From: PLanc-01 sp034678485 | GTDB taxonomy: Bacteria > Planctomycetota > Phycisphaerae > Sedimentisphaerales > Anaerobacaceae | DNA length: 64,000 nucleotides | Reading direction: 5' to 3' | Assembly: GCA_034678485.1 (NCBI GenBank) | Contig: JAXDBU010000165.1 | Coordinates: 1-64,000, forward strand | Shown here: in pieces, positions 37,248 through 45,905 of the stretch | Position numbering within the stretch: position 1 is the stretch's first letter | How the letters are laid out: every line of letters starts with the position of its first letter | Translations under genes and position numbers: made by a program | Notes under the pieces: generated by a model | Database searches by the model: none | What the model was told of the DNA's origin: nothing | Seen by the model: the letters and a program-made list of their open reading frames with translations, nothing else

Positions 37248-37999
37248 GCGGGTTCCTGGATCGCCTACAACTCCAACGCAGCGATGTCGGCTCCGGCTCT
37301 CTCGCTGAGTCAACGCCCCTGGCGGCGCCTGCCTTCTATGTGCAAGCGCCCCGATGGCAGGCTATCGAGACAGGGGCCGTAGCTCTCGTCGCAATCGCAA
37401 CCGTCCGGCTGCTCCACGTCCGCGATGCTGCCGAGCTCCAGTGGTTTTTGATCCCCTGTGTGCTGGTCATCGCGGCCCTGGTGCCGACGTGGATCGCCAG
37501 GCGGGATTTCCCCCCTATCGGACTGTCCGCCGATCACCTGGGTCCTGCCCTGAGAACGGTGTTGCCATTGTGCCTGTGCGTCCTGCCGGCGGTATACGTG
37601 GGTATGTGGTTGCTCGCCTCCGCGGGCCTGCCCATTCCCTTGCGTCCGGCCTTCGCGGGACGACAGAACCTGACAGCCTGGCTGCTCTATCAATTCCTCT
37701 ACGTGGCAACAGCCGAAGAAGTATTTTTCCGGGGGTACGTCCAGGCCAACGCCATGAGACTGCTGCGTGAGCTTCGCCTGTCGCAACAGACCCGTCAGTG
37801 GATCGCCATCCTGATCTCCGCAGGGTGCTTCGCACTGGCCCACGTCGCAGTCCAAGGTCAGATAGCATCGGCCGTAACGTTCCTGCCCGGCCTGCTCCTG
37901 GCCTGGTTGTTCGCGCGGACCCACTCCCTCTTGGCGTCCATCCTTTTTCACGGCCTCGCCAATGCCTCCTATGGGATCATGGCCTTGACCTTTGCATGA
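37244..37999 (+). CDS. CPBP family glutamic-type intramembrane protease (putative sorting enzyme)
   Basis: A 251-residue membrane protein with about six to seven helices and a full CPBP/ABI core: AEEVFFRGY (Glu158, Glu159, Arg163), FALAHV (Phe196, His200) and HGLAN (His236, Asn240). Members such as the myxosortases and MrtJ/MrtS-type proteins cut C-terminal sorting signals that carry an invariant Cys. Its ATG overlaps the stop of the beta-helix protein, whose tail has exactly that design, so a dedicated enzyme-substrate pair is likely. The type II secretion genes follow 190 bp downstream. A generic CAAX-type or immunity protease is the alternative. Confidence 0.85.
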   Translation: MSGFLDRLQLQRSDVGSGSLAESTPLAAPAFYVQAPRWQAIETGAVALVAIATVRLLHVRDAAELQWFLIPCVLVIAALVPTWIARRDFPPIGLSADHLGPALRTVLPLCLCVLPAVYVGMWLLASAGLPIPLRPAFAGRQNLTAWLLYQFLYVATAEEVFFRGYVQANAMRLLRELRLSQQTRQWIAILISAGCFALAHVAVQGQIASAVTFLPGLLLAWLFARTHSLLASILFHGLANASYGIMALTFA

Positions 38000-38132
38000 C
38001 CCGTGGCAGGAACGTGCTTATCGGGGCTTGCCTATATCGCTCGTTCGCACCGGCCGATAAGAAACTGCACGGGACGCCCTCCCCAGGACGAATCGCGCAA
38101 CCATCCACACAAGCGCCCTTTGAATCAAGTGC

Positions 38133-38189
38133 AAACCGTCGCAGGACGATAGAACGCTGTGGCAACAGTACGCTCGGAAGAGGGTTTTC
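38133..38189 (+). promoter_or_regulatory. possible structured leader upstream of gspC
   Basis: AAACC (38133-38137) can pair with GGTTT (38183-38187), enclosing two tetraloop hairpins, CGTC-GCAG-GACG (38137-38148) and CTGT-GGCA-ACAG (38157-38168). The closing strand touches the AGAGGG ribosome-binding site of gspC, whose ATG is at 38190. A longer inverted repeat, CTTATCGG (38017-38024) with CCGATAAG (38054-38061), lies upstream. No known riboswitch consensus was recognised; folding was judged by eye. Confidence 0.3.
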
Positions 38190-39062
38190 ATGAATGAAAA
38201 ACAGGTCATCAAGGTCTTCTGGCTGGTCAAAGCGTTTCTCATCGTGGCGTTGGTGTACGCCGGACTGAGGCTAATGACCGGGCGCCTGCATATCGGCGCA
38301 TTCGATCCCGCCGTCGTGTCCGGCAACGAACGCACGACCGAGACACAGCCGACGGCATCGAGAAGGCAATCGCCCTGCGACTATGCCGCGATCATCGAGA
38401 GCAGCCTGTTCATCGACCCGGAGGAGGCGGGAGGGCCTTCGGCGAACTCGGGTTCTTCCGAACTCCTCGATGCGATGCCTTCCGCGGATCAACTGGGTCT
38501 CCGGCTGGTCGGCGCCATCGCCGGCGGGCCCGCGATCTCGCGTGCGAACATCCAAGATACCAAGACGAATACCACGGGCGTGTACAGAATCGGAGACACC
38601 GTCGCATCTGCCACAGTGGAGGCAATCCAACAGGACGCCGTGGTGTTGCGCCATGAAGGTCGGCAGTTGATCCTGCGACTGAGTGCCCCCGCCGGCAGCG
38701 ACAAGGAGCCGGCCAACGGCGCAGAGCAGCAGATCGAGCCCCAGCCCGCAACCGCCGGCGCACAAGGGGGCAAACCCGCTATCAAAGCGGACTACATCAC
38801 GGAGGTCTTCCACAAGGCAACGATCGAGCCCTATGTGAAAAACAACCGGACCCAGGGCCTCCAAATCACCGGCCTGGACAAGATCCCGATGGCAGAGATC
38901 TTCGGCCTCCGGAACGGCGACGTCATTCAGAGCGTCAACGGGCAACAACTGACCAGCAAACAGAAGGCCTTCCAGGTTCTCATGAAGGCCAGGACACAAT
39001 CGAAGGTGGATATTCAACTGTTACGCAACGGCAAGAGCAAGGATCTGTCATTCGATCTATAG
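38190..39062 (+). CDS. gspC: type II secretion system protein GspC
   Basis: A 290-residue inner-membrane protein. One N-terminal membrane segment (VFWLVKAFLIVALVYAGL) is followed by the homology region (LGLRLVGAIAGGPAISRANIQDT, YRIGDTVASATVEAI) and a C-terminal PDZ domain (LQITGLDKIPMAEIFGLRNGDVIQSVNG). This is the GspC layout: the HR domain contacts the secretin GspD and the PDZ domain is implicated in substrate selection. AGAGGG precedes ATG 38190. First gene of the gsp operon. Confidence 0.92.
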   Translation: MNEKQVIKVFWLVKAFLIVALVYAGLRLMTGRLHIGAFDPAVVSGNERTTETQPTASRRQSPCDYAAIIESSLFIDPEEAGGPSANSGSSELLDAMPSADQLGLRLVGAIAGGPAISRANIQDTKTNTTGVYRIGDTVASATVEAIQQDAVVLRHEGRQLILRLSAPAGSDKEPANGAEQQIEPQPATAGAQGGKPAIKADYITEVFHKATIEPYVKNNRTQGLQITGLDKIPMAEIFGLRNGDVIQSVNGQQLTSKQKAFQVLMKARTQSKVDIQLLRNGKSKDLSFDL

Positions 39063-39103
39063 CAGCAGGGTCGCCGTGGGACGCAGTGCCTGGGGAGACC
39101 CGG

Positions 39104-41332
39104 ATGGAGGGTACCTTGATTACACAACGACATCATTTCGGAACACATGTGCGAAGGGGTCGTGCCGCCCGATGCGGCGTCTTGACGGTCCTGGCATTAT
39201 GGACTCTGGCAATCGTAACGGGTTGCCAGACCCAGCAGAAGACAACAGTCGAAACGCCCGCAGTCCAGGCGCCAACACCACCCGACCCGGCGCAGCCGGT
39301 GAAGGATGCGCCACAGGCTGGGCCGCCTGCTCCACAACGAATCTCGAGTCCGCCCGTCGCACTTCAGACGAACAGCACAGAACCGGAGCGAGACAGCCAG
39401 GCCCGACGATGGCTTGCCGAGAAGGAGGTCATTACGCCGGTAGAGCTGTCCTCGCCGGTTTCGATCCAAAGGCAGGAACCGGCAGTCGAGCAACCGCTCG
39501 CGGTCGCCCCTGCGCCGCAGGCGATGCCATCCCTTCGGCCCGGCATGGCCGACGAGATGGTCTCCGTGAACTTCGACAACGTGGAGATCCGGACCGTGCT
39601 CAAGACGGTCGGTGACATCACCGGGATCAACTTCATCCCGCACGAGCGAGTCACCGGCACGGTCACGGTGATGTCGCCGACCCCGATCCGCCTGGGCGAC
39701 ATTTACTCGTTCCTGCAGTCCATTCTCGACGTGCACGGCTACGCGACGATCGAGACGGGAAACGCGGTGAAAGTGGTCCCCAAGGCGGAGGCGGTCAAGA
39801 ATCACCTTCAAGTGCGAATCGGCGCCGACCCGACCGACATCCCCAAGACCGACGGCATCGTAACGCAGATCATTCCGCTGAAGTATGCGGACGCGTCGGA
39901 AGTCAGCCAGATCATCGAGCCGGTCCTTTCGACGGGCGCCCAGATGGCGACCTATTCGAGGACCAACTCGCTCATGATCACGGACACCTCGGCAAACCTC
40001 CATCACATCGCCCAGATCATCCAGCAGCTCGACGTCGCAGGCTCCAAGGAGAAGGTGCACCTGTTCCCTCTGACCCACGCTTCCGCGCAGGTGCTCAGCG
40101 AGCAGATCACGCGGATTCTTGAAAAGGGCAAGAGCACGGCGCAGGCGGGCCGGGCCCAGGCGGCCGCCGCCTCGGGCAGCGGTCCGCGAATCCTGCCCGA
40201 CGACCGGACGAATTCCATCCTCGTCATTGCCGGCGAGCAGGAAACCGAGATCGTCAGCGACCTTATCGCGCAGCTCGACATCGAACGACCGGTCGGCATG
40301 AACAACGTCCATGTCACCTATCTCAAGAATGCGGACGCCAACGAGGTGAGCCGGTCGCTCGAACAGGCCTTGTCGAGCATGAGACTGACCGGATCGAACG
40401 ACGTCTCCCAGCAAGTCCAGGTGACGCCCGATCCGAGCACGAATGCACTCGTGATCGTCGCGTCGCCCCAGGATTTCGAGGTGATCTCGCAGATCGTCGA
40501 GAAGCTCGACATCGTCCGCGAGCAGGTCCTGGTCGAGATGCTCATCATGGAGGTCACCGAAGAATCGCTCAAGGAGATCGGCATCGACTGGGCGACAATG
40601 GATACGGTGGTGTCCGACAGCATTCGTGGTTTCGGCGTGACCAACCTCGGTCCGCGGGTCGATTACCTGGCCGGCACGTCGGAGGGTCTGAACGTCGGAG
40701 CCTGGAAGCGGACCGACAGCGGCGTCCAGATCGGGGCCATCCTCCACGCGCTGCAGAACGAGTCGGGTGTGAACATCCTCTCGACGCCGTCGATTCTCAC
40801 GTCGAACCATCGCAAGGCCAAGATCGTCGTCGGCGAGAACCGGCCGTTCGTGACGGATGCGAGGATCACGGAAAGCACCGAGGCCACCGATGCAACGGTC
40901 ATCAAGAGCTACGAATACAAGGACGTGGGCATCACGCTGGAGATCACGCCCCACGTCAGCCAGAGCGGGTTGATCCGACTCGAGGTCAACAGCGAATTCA
41001 CGAAGCTGACCGAGGATGTCACCACCCTCTCGGAGGACACGCCCATCACGGCCAAGCGCTCCGCCCAGACGGTGGTGACGATGGGCAGCGGCGCCACGAT
41101 CGTCATCGGCGGCATGATTCGCGACGACACGACGAAGGCGGTCACCAAGATCCCGCTGCTGGGCGACCTGCCGCTGGTCGGGGGCCTGTTCCAGAACCAG
41201 CGAGACCTCGTGCAGAAGACGAATCTCCTGCTGTTCATCACGCCGCACATCATGTCCTCGCAGGACGACTTGACGAACATGACGGACCGCAAGAGGGAGG
41301 AAATGGCCCCAGTGCTTGAGAAGAAGAAATAG
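39104..41332 (+). CDS. gspD: type II secretion system secretin GspD
   Basis: A secretin of about 742 residues. It carries a lipoprotein signal with lipobox LAIVTGC, a Pro-rich linker, N0 (VSVNFDNVEIRTVLKTVGDITG), repeated N1-N3 domains (LKYADASEVSQIIEPVL, LTHASAQVLSEQITRIL, LKNADANEVSRSLEQAL) and the C-terminal secretin core (EVTEESLKEIGIDW, GVNILSTPSILTSNHRKAKIVVG, SGATIVIGGMIRDD, PLLGDLPLVGGLF). ATG 39104 is chosen because GGGGAG lies six bases upstream; GTG 39086 is possible. It forms the outer-membrane channel. Confidence 0.95.
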   Translation: MEGTLITQRHHFGTHVRRGRAARCGVLTVLALWTLAIVTGCQTQQKTTVETPAVQAPTPPDPAQPVKDAPQAGPPAPQRISSPPVALQTNSTEPERDSQARRWLAEKEVITPVELSSPVSIQRQEPAVEQPLAVAPAPQAMPSLRPGMADEMVSVNFDNVEIRTVLKTVGDITGINFIPHERVTGTVTVMSPTPIRLGDIYSFLQSILDVHGYATIETGNAVKVVPKAEAVKNHLQVRIGADPTDIPKTDGIVTQIIPLKYADASEVSQIIEPVLSTGAQMATYSRTNSLMITDTSANLHHIAQIIQQLDVAGSKEKVHLFPLTHASAQVLSEQITRILEKGKSTAQAGRAQAAAASGSGPRILPDDRTNSILVIAGEQETEIVSDLIAQLDIERPVGMNNVHVTYLKNADANEVSRSLEQALSSMRLTGSNDVSQQVQVTPDPSTNALVIVASPQDFEVISQIVEKLDIVREQVLVEMLIMEVTEESLKEIGIDWATMDTVVSDSIRGFGVTNLGPRVDYLAGTSEGLNVGAWKRTDSGVQIGAILHALQNESGVNILSTPSILTSNHRKAKIVVGENRPFVTDARITESTEATDATVIKSYEYKDVGITLEITPHVSQSGLIRLEVNSEFTKLTEDVTTLSEDTPITAKRSAQTVVTMGSGATIVIGGMIRDDTTKAVTKIPLLGDLPLVGGLFQNQRDLVQKTNLLLFITPHIMSSQDDLTNMTDRKREEMAPVLEKKK

Positions 41333-41354
41333 GACCGGGTGCGGAGACCGACGG

Positions 41355-42953
41355 GTGAACCAGGGATTGATCGAGCGAACGGAGAACCGACCGCTGCATC
41401 AGATTCGGCCGGAACAGTTGAGTTCCGAACTGATGCGACGGCTGCCCCTTGAGTTCCTCAAGAGGCAACGGGCGATCCCCATCCTCCTGGAGAAGGGCGA
41501 GCCCGCGGTCGCGCTGGCCGATCCTCTGAACCTCGAAGCCTACGACGCGATTGTAGGCATCCTGGGCCGACCGTGTCGGCGAATCGTCTGTGAGGCCTCC
41601 CAGATCGACCAGGCAATCAGTCGGTGCTATTACCTCAGTCCCGGCGAGGAGGAGAACTACTTCACACCCGACCCGCCGGAATCCGAGACGCAGGAACACC
41701 CGCAGACAACGGACGTTTCGAGCACCGTCCAGACGCGTGCAGAGGACCTGCTCAGCATCGCCGACAAGGCGCCGGCCATCAAGCTGGTCAACAAGATCCT
41801 GTTCCACGCGGTCCACAGCCGCGCCAGCGACATCCACATCGAGCCGTACGAGCAGGAAGTGAAAATCCGCTTCCGCGTCGACGGCGTATTGCGGAACATC
41901 CTGACTCTGCCGAAGATCCAGGTGGGTCCTGTTCTGTCCCGATTGAAGATCATGGCGAACCTGAACATCGCCGAGCACCGTCTGCCCCAGGATGGGCAGA
42001 GCCGCGTGAGCATCGGCGACGAGGTCGTCGATATCCGTGTTTCCGTGATCCCTACCGCCGGCGGCGAGCGGGTCGTGCTCCGTCTTCTCGACAAAGGCCG
42101 AGGCGAACTGAAGCTGGAGGAAATCGGCTTCGGGCCGGACCTGCTGAAGACCTTCCGAAGCCTCATCGCGATCCCGCACGGGATCATCCTGATTACGGGC
42201 CCCACCGGCAGCGGCAAGACGACCACCCTCTACGGCGGCCTCAACGAGTTGAACTGCCAGGAGCGGAACATCCTGACCGTGGAGGACCCGGTCGAGTACC
42301 AGTTGCCCGGGATCGGCCAGATGCAGGTCCACCCGAAGATCGATCTGACGTTCGCGAACTGTCTGCGTCACATCCTTCGCCAGGACCCGGACATCATCAT
42401 GATCGGCGAGATTCGCGACCGCGAGACCGCGGAAATCGCAATTCAGGCCTCGCTTACGGGACACCTCGTGCTCAGCACGCTGCACACGAACGACGCCGCT
42501 TCCGCGTTCACGCGACTGATCGACATGGGGATCGAGCCCTATCTGATCTCCTCGACCGTCGTGGCCGTGATGGCCCAGCGGCTGGTCCGCGTGATCTGCC
42601 CGAGTTGCAGGGCGCCGTATGATCCCCAGAGCGGGATCGTTTCCTGGAGCGAGCTACAGACGGTGGCCAAGGGATTCATCAAGCTTCACAAGGGCGCCGG
42701 CTGCGAGAAGTGCCTCGAAAGCGGATACCTGGGCCGGACCGGGATTTTCGAGATGCTGCTCGTCGAGGATCGCATCCGAGACCTGATCGTTCGACGACAA
42801 GGCTCGCACATCATCAAGCAGGCGGCCATCGAGCAGGGAATGGCGACATTGAGACAGGATGGACTGCGGAGGGCTCTGGCCGGCGTCACAACGCTGGAGG
42901 AAGTCGTCCGCGTGACCCAGGACACCATTCAACTCACCGGCGCGGAGAATTGA
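41355..42953 (+). CDS. gspE: type II secretion ATPase GspE
   Basis: About 532 residues from GTG 41355, which follows GGAG with an eight-base spacer; the frame continues upstream to a TTG at 41316 inside gspD. An N-terminal GspE domain binds GspL. The ATPase core has Walker A GPTGSGKTT (about 282-290), the Asp box LTVEDPVEYQLPGIGQ, Walker B PDIIMIGEIRDRETAE and the His box LVLSTLHTNDAASA. A tetracysteine zinc site CPSC and CEKC is present as in bona fide GspE. It powers pseudopilus assembly. Confidence 0.96.
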   Translation: MNQGLIERTENRPLHQIRPEQLSSELMRRLPLEFLKRQRAIPILLEKGEPAVALADPLNLEAYDAIVGILGRPCRRIVCEASQIDQAISRCYYLSPGEEENYFTPDPPESETQEHPQTTDVSSTVQTRAEDLLSIADKAPAIKLVNKILFHAVHSRASDIHIEPYEQEVKIRFRVDGVLRNILTLPKIQVGPVLSRLKIMANLNIAEHRLPQDGQSRVSIGDEVVDIRVSVIPTAGGERVVLRLLDKGRGELKLEEIGFGPDLLKTFRSLIAIPHGIILITGPTGSGKTTTLYGGLNELNCQERNILTVEDPVEYQLPGIGQMQVHPKIDLTFANCLRHILRQDPDIIMIGEIRDRETAEIAIQASLTGHLVLSTLHTNDAASAFTRLIDMGIEPYLISSTVVAVMAQRLVRVICPSCRAPYDPQSGIVSWSELQTVAKGFIKLHKGAGCEKCLESGYLGRTGIFEMLLVEDRIRDLIVRRQGSHIIKQAAIEQGMATLRQDGLRRALAGVTTLEEVVRVTQDTIQLTGAEN

Positions 42954-42954
42954 G

Positions 42955-44139
42955 ATGCCTCTACTCGAGTCGGACTTCATGAACGACGTGCAACAGGAGG
43001 CTATGGCGACCCGCCGCCGGACGCCTCCCCCTGCTGCACCGAAGAAGGCAGGCATCGAGATCCTGCACAGGGCCAGCACGAAGGACCTGTGTCGGATCGC
43101 GAGACAACTGGCCGCCCTACTGCACGCGGGGATGCCCTTGGTGCCGGCGATATCGGCCCTCGTCGAACAACTGGAGTGTCCCGCCGAGACGAGCGCCGGA
43201 ACACTCAACCTGCGCAAGAAGCCGCTCGCTGAAGCAATCCGGCATGTGCGTGACGATGTGAACGAAGGCATCAGCCTGGCGGAAGCCATGGGCAAGCACC
43301 CCGGCGTGTTCTCACCGCTGTTCGTCAACATGGTCTGTGCCGGGGAGAGCAGCGGCGCCCTGGAGGAAGTGCTGGGGCGCGTCGCGGACATCCTGGAGAA
43401 GCGCGTTCAGCTCGTCGCCAAGGTCAAAGCCGCGATTACCTACCCGATGGTCATGGCGCTGGTGGCCGCCGGGGTTGTCGTCTTCCTGATCTCCTATGTC
43501 GTCCCGGGCATCACGCGTCTGTTCACCGAAATGAAACAGGAATTGCCCTGGCCGACCCGGCTGCTGATCTCCATCAGCAACTTCACCCAGGCGTACATCG
43601 CGATCCTCATCGGCCTGCTGTGCGTTGCCGTGATCGGAATCGCCGCGATGTACAAGAGCCGCGAGGGCAGGGCCTGGATCGACCGCGTCGTCTTGAAGAT
43701 GCCGCTGTTCGGTCCCCTGCTGCTTCGACTGGAGCTGGCGAGACTGACGCGTACGCTGGGCGCCCTGATGAAGAGCGGCCTGCCTGTCATAGTGGCCATG
43801 GAGATCACACAGCGAACCGTGCAAAACAGCCTGATCGCGGATGCCATGAAGGCGATCCGGGAATCCGTACACCAAGGCGACAACATCGCCGGCGCGATGA
43901 AGACCACCGGCATGTTCCCGCCTGTCGTGTATCACCTGATCGCGACAGGTCAAATGTCGGGCAATATCGAAGACGGGCTGATCGGCATCGCGGAAATGTA
44001 CGATGCCGAGGTGGAAGCGTCCGTGCGAACGCTGACCTCGCTCCTGGAGCCGGTCATCCTGCTGGTCATGGGAGGGATCGTGACGTTCATCGTGCTGGCG
44101 ATCCTGTTGCCCATTTTCGAGATCAACCAATCACTATAG
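42955..44139 (+). CDS. gspF: type II secretion inner-membrane protein GspF
   Basis: A 394-residue T2SSF protein with two repeated cytoplasmic domains, LCRIARQLAALLHAGMPLVPAI and LARLTRTLGALMKSGLPVIVAM. Three membrane segments are visible near residues 165-190, 215-235 and the C-terminal end (ILLVMGGIVTFIVLAILLPIF). The sequence VCAGESSGALEEVLGRVADIL is a hallmark. It follows gspE with one base between stop and ATG. It forms the inner-membrane platform with GspL and GspM. Confidence 0.95.
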   Translation: MPLLESDFMNDVQQEAMATRRRTPPPAAPKKAGIEILHRASTKDLCRIARQLAALLHAGMPLVPAISALVEQLECPAETSAGTLNLRKKPLAEAIRHVRDDVNEGISLAEAMGKHPGVFSPLFVNMVCAGESSGALEEVLGRVADILEKRVQLVAKVKAAITYPMVMALVAAGVVVFLISYVVPGITRLFTEMKQELPWPTRLLISISNFTQAYIAILIGLLCVAVIGIAAMYKSREGRAWIDRVVLKMPLFGPLLLRLELARLTRTLGALMKSGLPVIVAMEITQRTVQNSLIADAMKAIRESVHQGDNIAGAMKTTGMFPPVVYHLIATGQMSGNIEDGLIGIAEMYDAEVEASVRTLTSLLEPVILLVMGGIVTFIVLAILLPIFEINQSL

Positions 44140-44140
44140 A

Positions 44141-44230
44141 TGTTGATTATGGATAGTTGATTAAGGATCATTGAATAGGACTGCGGACTATGCGTCAATC
44201 ATCAATCATCAATCGTAGATCATCAATTGC
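44141..44230 (+). repeat. ATCATCAAT-type microsatellite and inverted partner spanning the gspG start
   Basis: TTGATTATGGATAGTTGATT and related bases (44143-44174) are roughly the reverse complement of the tandem ATCATCAAT units inside the gspG leader (44195-44230). The ribosome-binding site and ATG 44190 fall in the loop. The same ATCATCMAT-type units encode the leaders of the two later prepilin genes (49508-49541 and 52203-52235). Confidence 0.5.
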
Positions 44231-44639
44231 GAAGGGTTTCACCCTCATCGAATTGATGATCGTGGTCGTCATTCTGGGTCTGCTGGCGACGACGGTGATG
44301 CCGAAGATCCTGAGCAAGCCGGATCAGGCCCGCCGCACGAAAGCAGCAGTCGAGATCCGCGCGATTCAGTCGGCTCTGGCAATGTTCAAGACCGACACGG
44401 GACGTTTTCCCACCACCGGCGAGGGTTTGCAGGCGCTGGTCGCCAATCCGGGACTCAAGGGATACGACTCCGAGGGCTATCTGGAGAAAGTGCCCAACGA
44501 CCCGTGGGGCAATCCGTACATCTACCTCAGCCCGGGTCTTCACAGCAAAGACTACGACCTGGAGTCGCTCGGCAAGGACGGCAACGACGGCGGTGCGGAC
44601 AAGGACGCCGACATCGAAAGCTGGAACCTCGAGGGATGA
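44190..44639 (+). CDS. gspG: major pseudopilin GspG
   Basis: A 149-residue type II pseudopilin. Leader of 17 residues ending in KG, cleavage before FTLIELMIVVVILGLLATTV with Glu5 present. The mature part has AAVEIRAIQSALAMFKTDTGRFPTT and the calcium-binding C-terminal region DPWGNPYIYLSPG, with GKDGNDGGADKDADIESW. This is textbook GspG. It would polymerise to the pseudopilus that pushes substrates through GspD. The leader is encoded by short tandem ATCATCAAT units, see the repeat entry. Confidence 0.96.
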   Translation: MRQSSIINRRSSIAKGFTLIELMIVVVILGLLATTVMPKILSKPDQARRTKAAVEIRAIQSALAMFKTDTGRFPTTGEGLQALVANPGLKGYDSEGYLEKVPNDPWGNPYIYLSPGLHSKDYDLESLGKDGNDGGADKDADIESWNLEG

Positions 44640-44689
44640 CCGGGCGACGACGCGCGTCACCCTGGGTGACAGTGTTTGCCGTCCTGGGC

Positions 44690-44822
44690 ACAGGCCCTTG
44701 TCATCCTGGATACAGGCCCTTGTCATCCTGAGCGCAAGCGAAGGATCCGGCCGACGAAGGGGACGGCACCCGTGTGGACGCCCATTCGCGGGCCGGATGC
44801 TTCACTTCGTTCAACATGACAG
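44690..44822. repeat. non-coding inverted-repeat element (MITE-like) between gspG and gspI
   Basis: Two 19-base direct repeats (ACAGGCCCTTGTCATCCTG at 44690-44708 and 44712-44730) lead into an imperfect inverted repeat. The left arm (44720-44750, TTGTCATCCTGAGCG...) is matched by the reverse complement of the right arm (44793-44822, ending TTCAACATGACAG). The TGTCATCCTGAGC...GCTTCACTTCG pattern is a widespread bacterial intergenic repeat. No ORF of its own. It splits the gsp operon and may fold in the transcript. Confidence 0.6.
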
Positions 44823-44839
44823 AGCAGAGGAGGCCGCAG

Positions 44840-45274
44840 GTGTGTGAAATGAGACTCGCAAGAGCCAGTGCCTTCACGCTGATCGAGACTGTCGCAGCCC
44901 TGGCGATCGTATCCATCGCCCTGCTCGGGCTGCTGCAGCTCCACCTGGTCAGCATGCGCATGGCCGACAAGGCACAGGCGACCACGCAGGCGGTCTTTCT
45001 CGCGCAGGCGAAGATGGCAGAGGCACTGGCATCCGGGTTCCCATCGTTGGGGACCCGGTCCGGCGTCGCGGAAGCCGACGGCCTCCGGCTCACCTGGCGC
45101 ACCGAGGTCACGGACGCACCGGCTGCGCAGCGGCAATTGCTGGGCGTCCGGCTCGACCGCCTGCGGAGGGTCTCGGTCGATGTGACGTGCGGAGACAATC
45201 CCCGCGGACCACAGGTCCAGCTGAGCACGTGCGTGGCGGAGAACAAGATCCGTGAAATGCAGGACCGAACATAG
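44840..45274 (+). CDS. gspI: minor pseudopilin GspI
   Basis: A prepilin-like protein of about 144 residues. GTG 44840 is taken as start because AGGAGG lies six bases upstream; ATG 44849 is the alternative. A short leader precedes FTLIETVAALAIVSIALLGLLQL, and the region AQATTQAVFLAQAKMAEAL is the typical GspI helix. The C-terminal part is short and beta-rich. GspI forms the pseudopilus tip with J and K. No gspH is seen between gspG and gspI. Confidence 0.85.
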   Translation: MCEMRLARASAFTLIETVAALAIVSIALLGLLQLHLVSMRMADKAQATTQAVFLAQAKMAEALASGFPSLGTRSGVAEADGLRLTWRTEVTDAPAAQRQLLGVRLDRLRRVSVDVTCGDNPRGPQVQLSTCVAENKIREMQDRT

Positions 45275-45905
45275 AGCGTTTACCCTGATCGAGATGCTGG
45301 TCTCGCTGGCAATCGTGGCCACCATCGTCACGATGGTGTACGGCAGCTACGCGGCCACGTCCCGATCTCTGGACGTCTACAGCAGTCGGACCGCCTGCTC
45401 CGAAAGAACCCATCTCGTCCTGCGTCTCCTGGCCCGCCAAATCCGCTGCGCGTACGCGCCGGCCACCTCAAAGCCGGTGTTTGAAGGCGGACAGCGGAAC
45501 CTCCGAGGCGACGTTCTCTCGTTCGCAACGACCGGCGGGTTGGGCCAGGGATTCGACGGTCCCACGGGCATCTCGCTCATCGGCTATCGCTACGACGAAT
45601 CAGGCAAGACTCTCTCGATCTGCTGCGAGAATTGGACGGGCCGCTCGGGTAACCTGCAACACGCAGACGCATGGCAGCCCATACTCACTGCTGTCACCGG
45701 TGTCGAGCTGGGCTTCTACGACGGGCGCGACTGGCAACCGCGATGGGATGCGAAGGCGAGCGGCCAATTGCCGAAGGCCGTGAGGGTCGCAATCTCGGTC
45801 ACTGACGCACAGGGGCGCGAACATCACTACGGCACAACAGTCGCAACCGTCTGTCGACGGATCTCACAGGTTCAAAAGGCCAAGAAGGCAGGTGGACGGA
45901 CATGA
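45252..45905 (+). CDS. gspJ: minor pseudopilin GspJ
   Basis: A 217-residue pseudopilin starting at GTG 45252, overlapping gspI by 23 bases. A leader of nine residues precedes FTLIEMLVSLAIVATIVTMVYGSY, followed by RTHLVLRLLARQIRCAYAP. The family's DVLSFATTGG-like stretch, residues DVYSSRTACSERT and the late VRVAISVTDAQGREHHY all fit GspJ. It caps the pseudopilus with I and K. Confidence 0.88.
   Translation: MKCRTEHRAFTLIEMLVSLAIVATIVTMVYGSYAATSRSLDVYSSRTACSERTHLVLRLLARQIRCAYAPATSKPVFEGGQRNLRGDVLSFATTGGLGQGFDGPTGISLIGYRYDESGKTLSICCENWTGRSGNLQHADAWQPILTAVTGVELGFYDGRDWQPRWDAKASGQLPKAVRVAISVTDAQGREHHYGTTVATVCRRISQVQKAKKAGGRT

Noticed and set aside
38100..38190. c-di-GMP (GEMM-type) riboswitch before gspC
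   Set aside because: A GCAAACC string is present, but the second conserved part (GACGCAAAGCC) and the receptor-type helices are missing.
39197..41248. Minus-strand open frame of 683 codons
   Set aside because: Antisense to gspD, which is unmistakable in the plus strand.
44141..44232. CRISPR-like array
   Set aside because: The ATCATCAAT units are too short and lie directly adjacent without spacers; they are a microsatellite within a coding leader.
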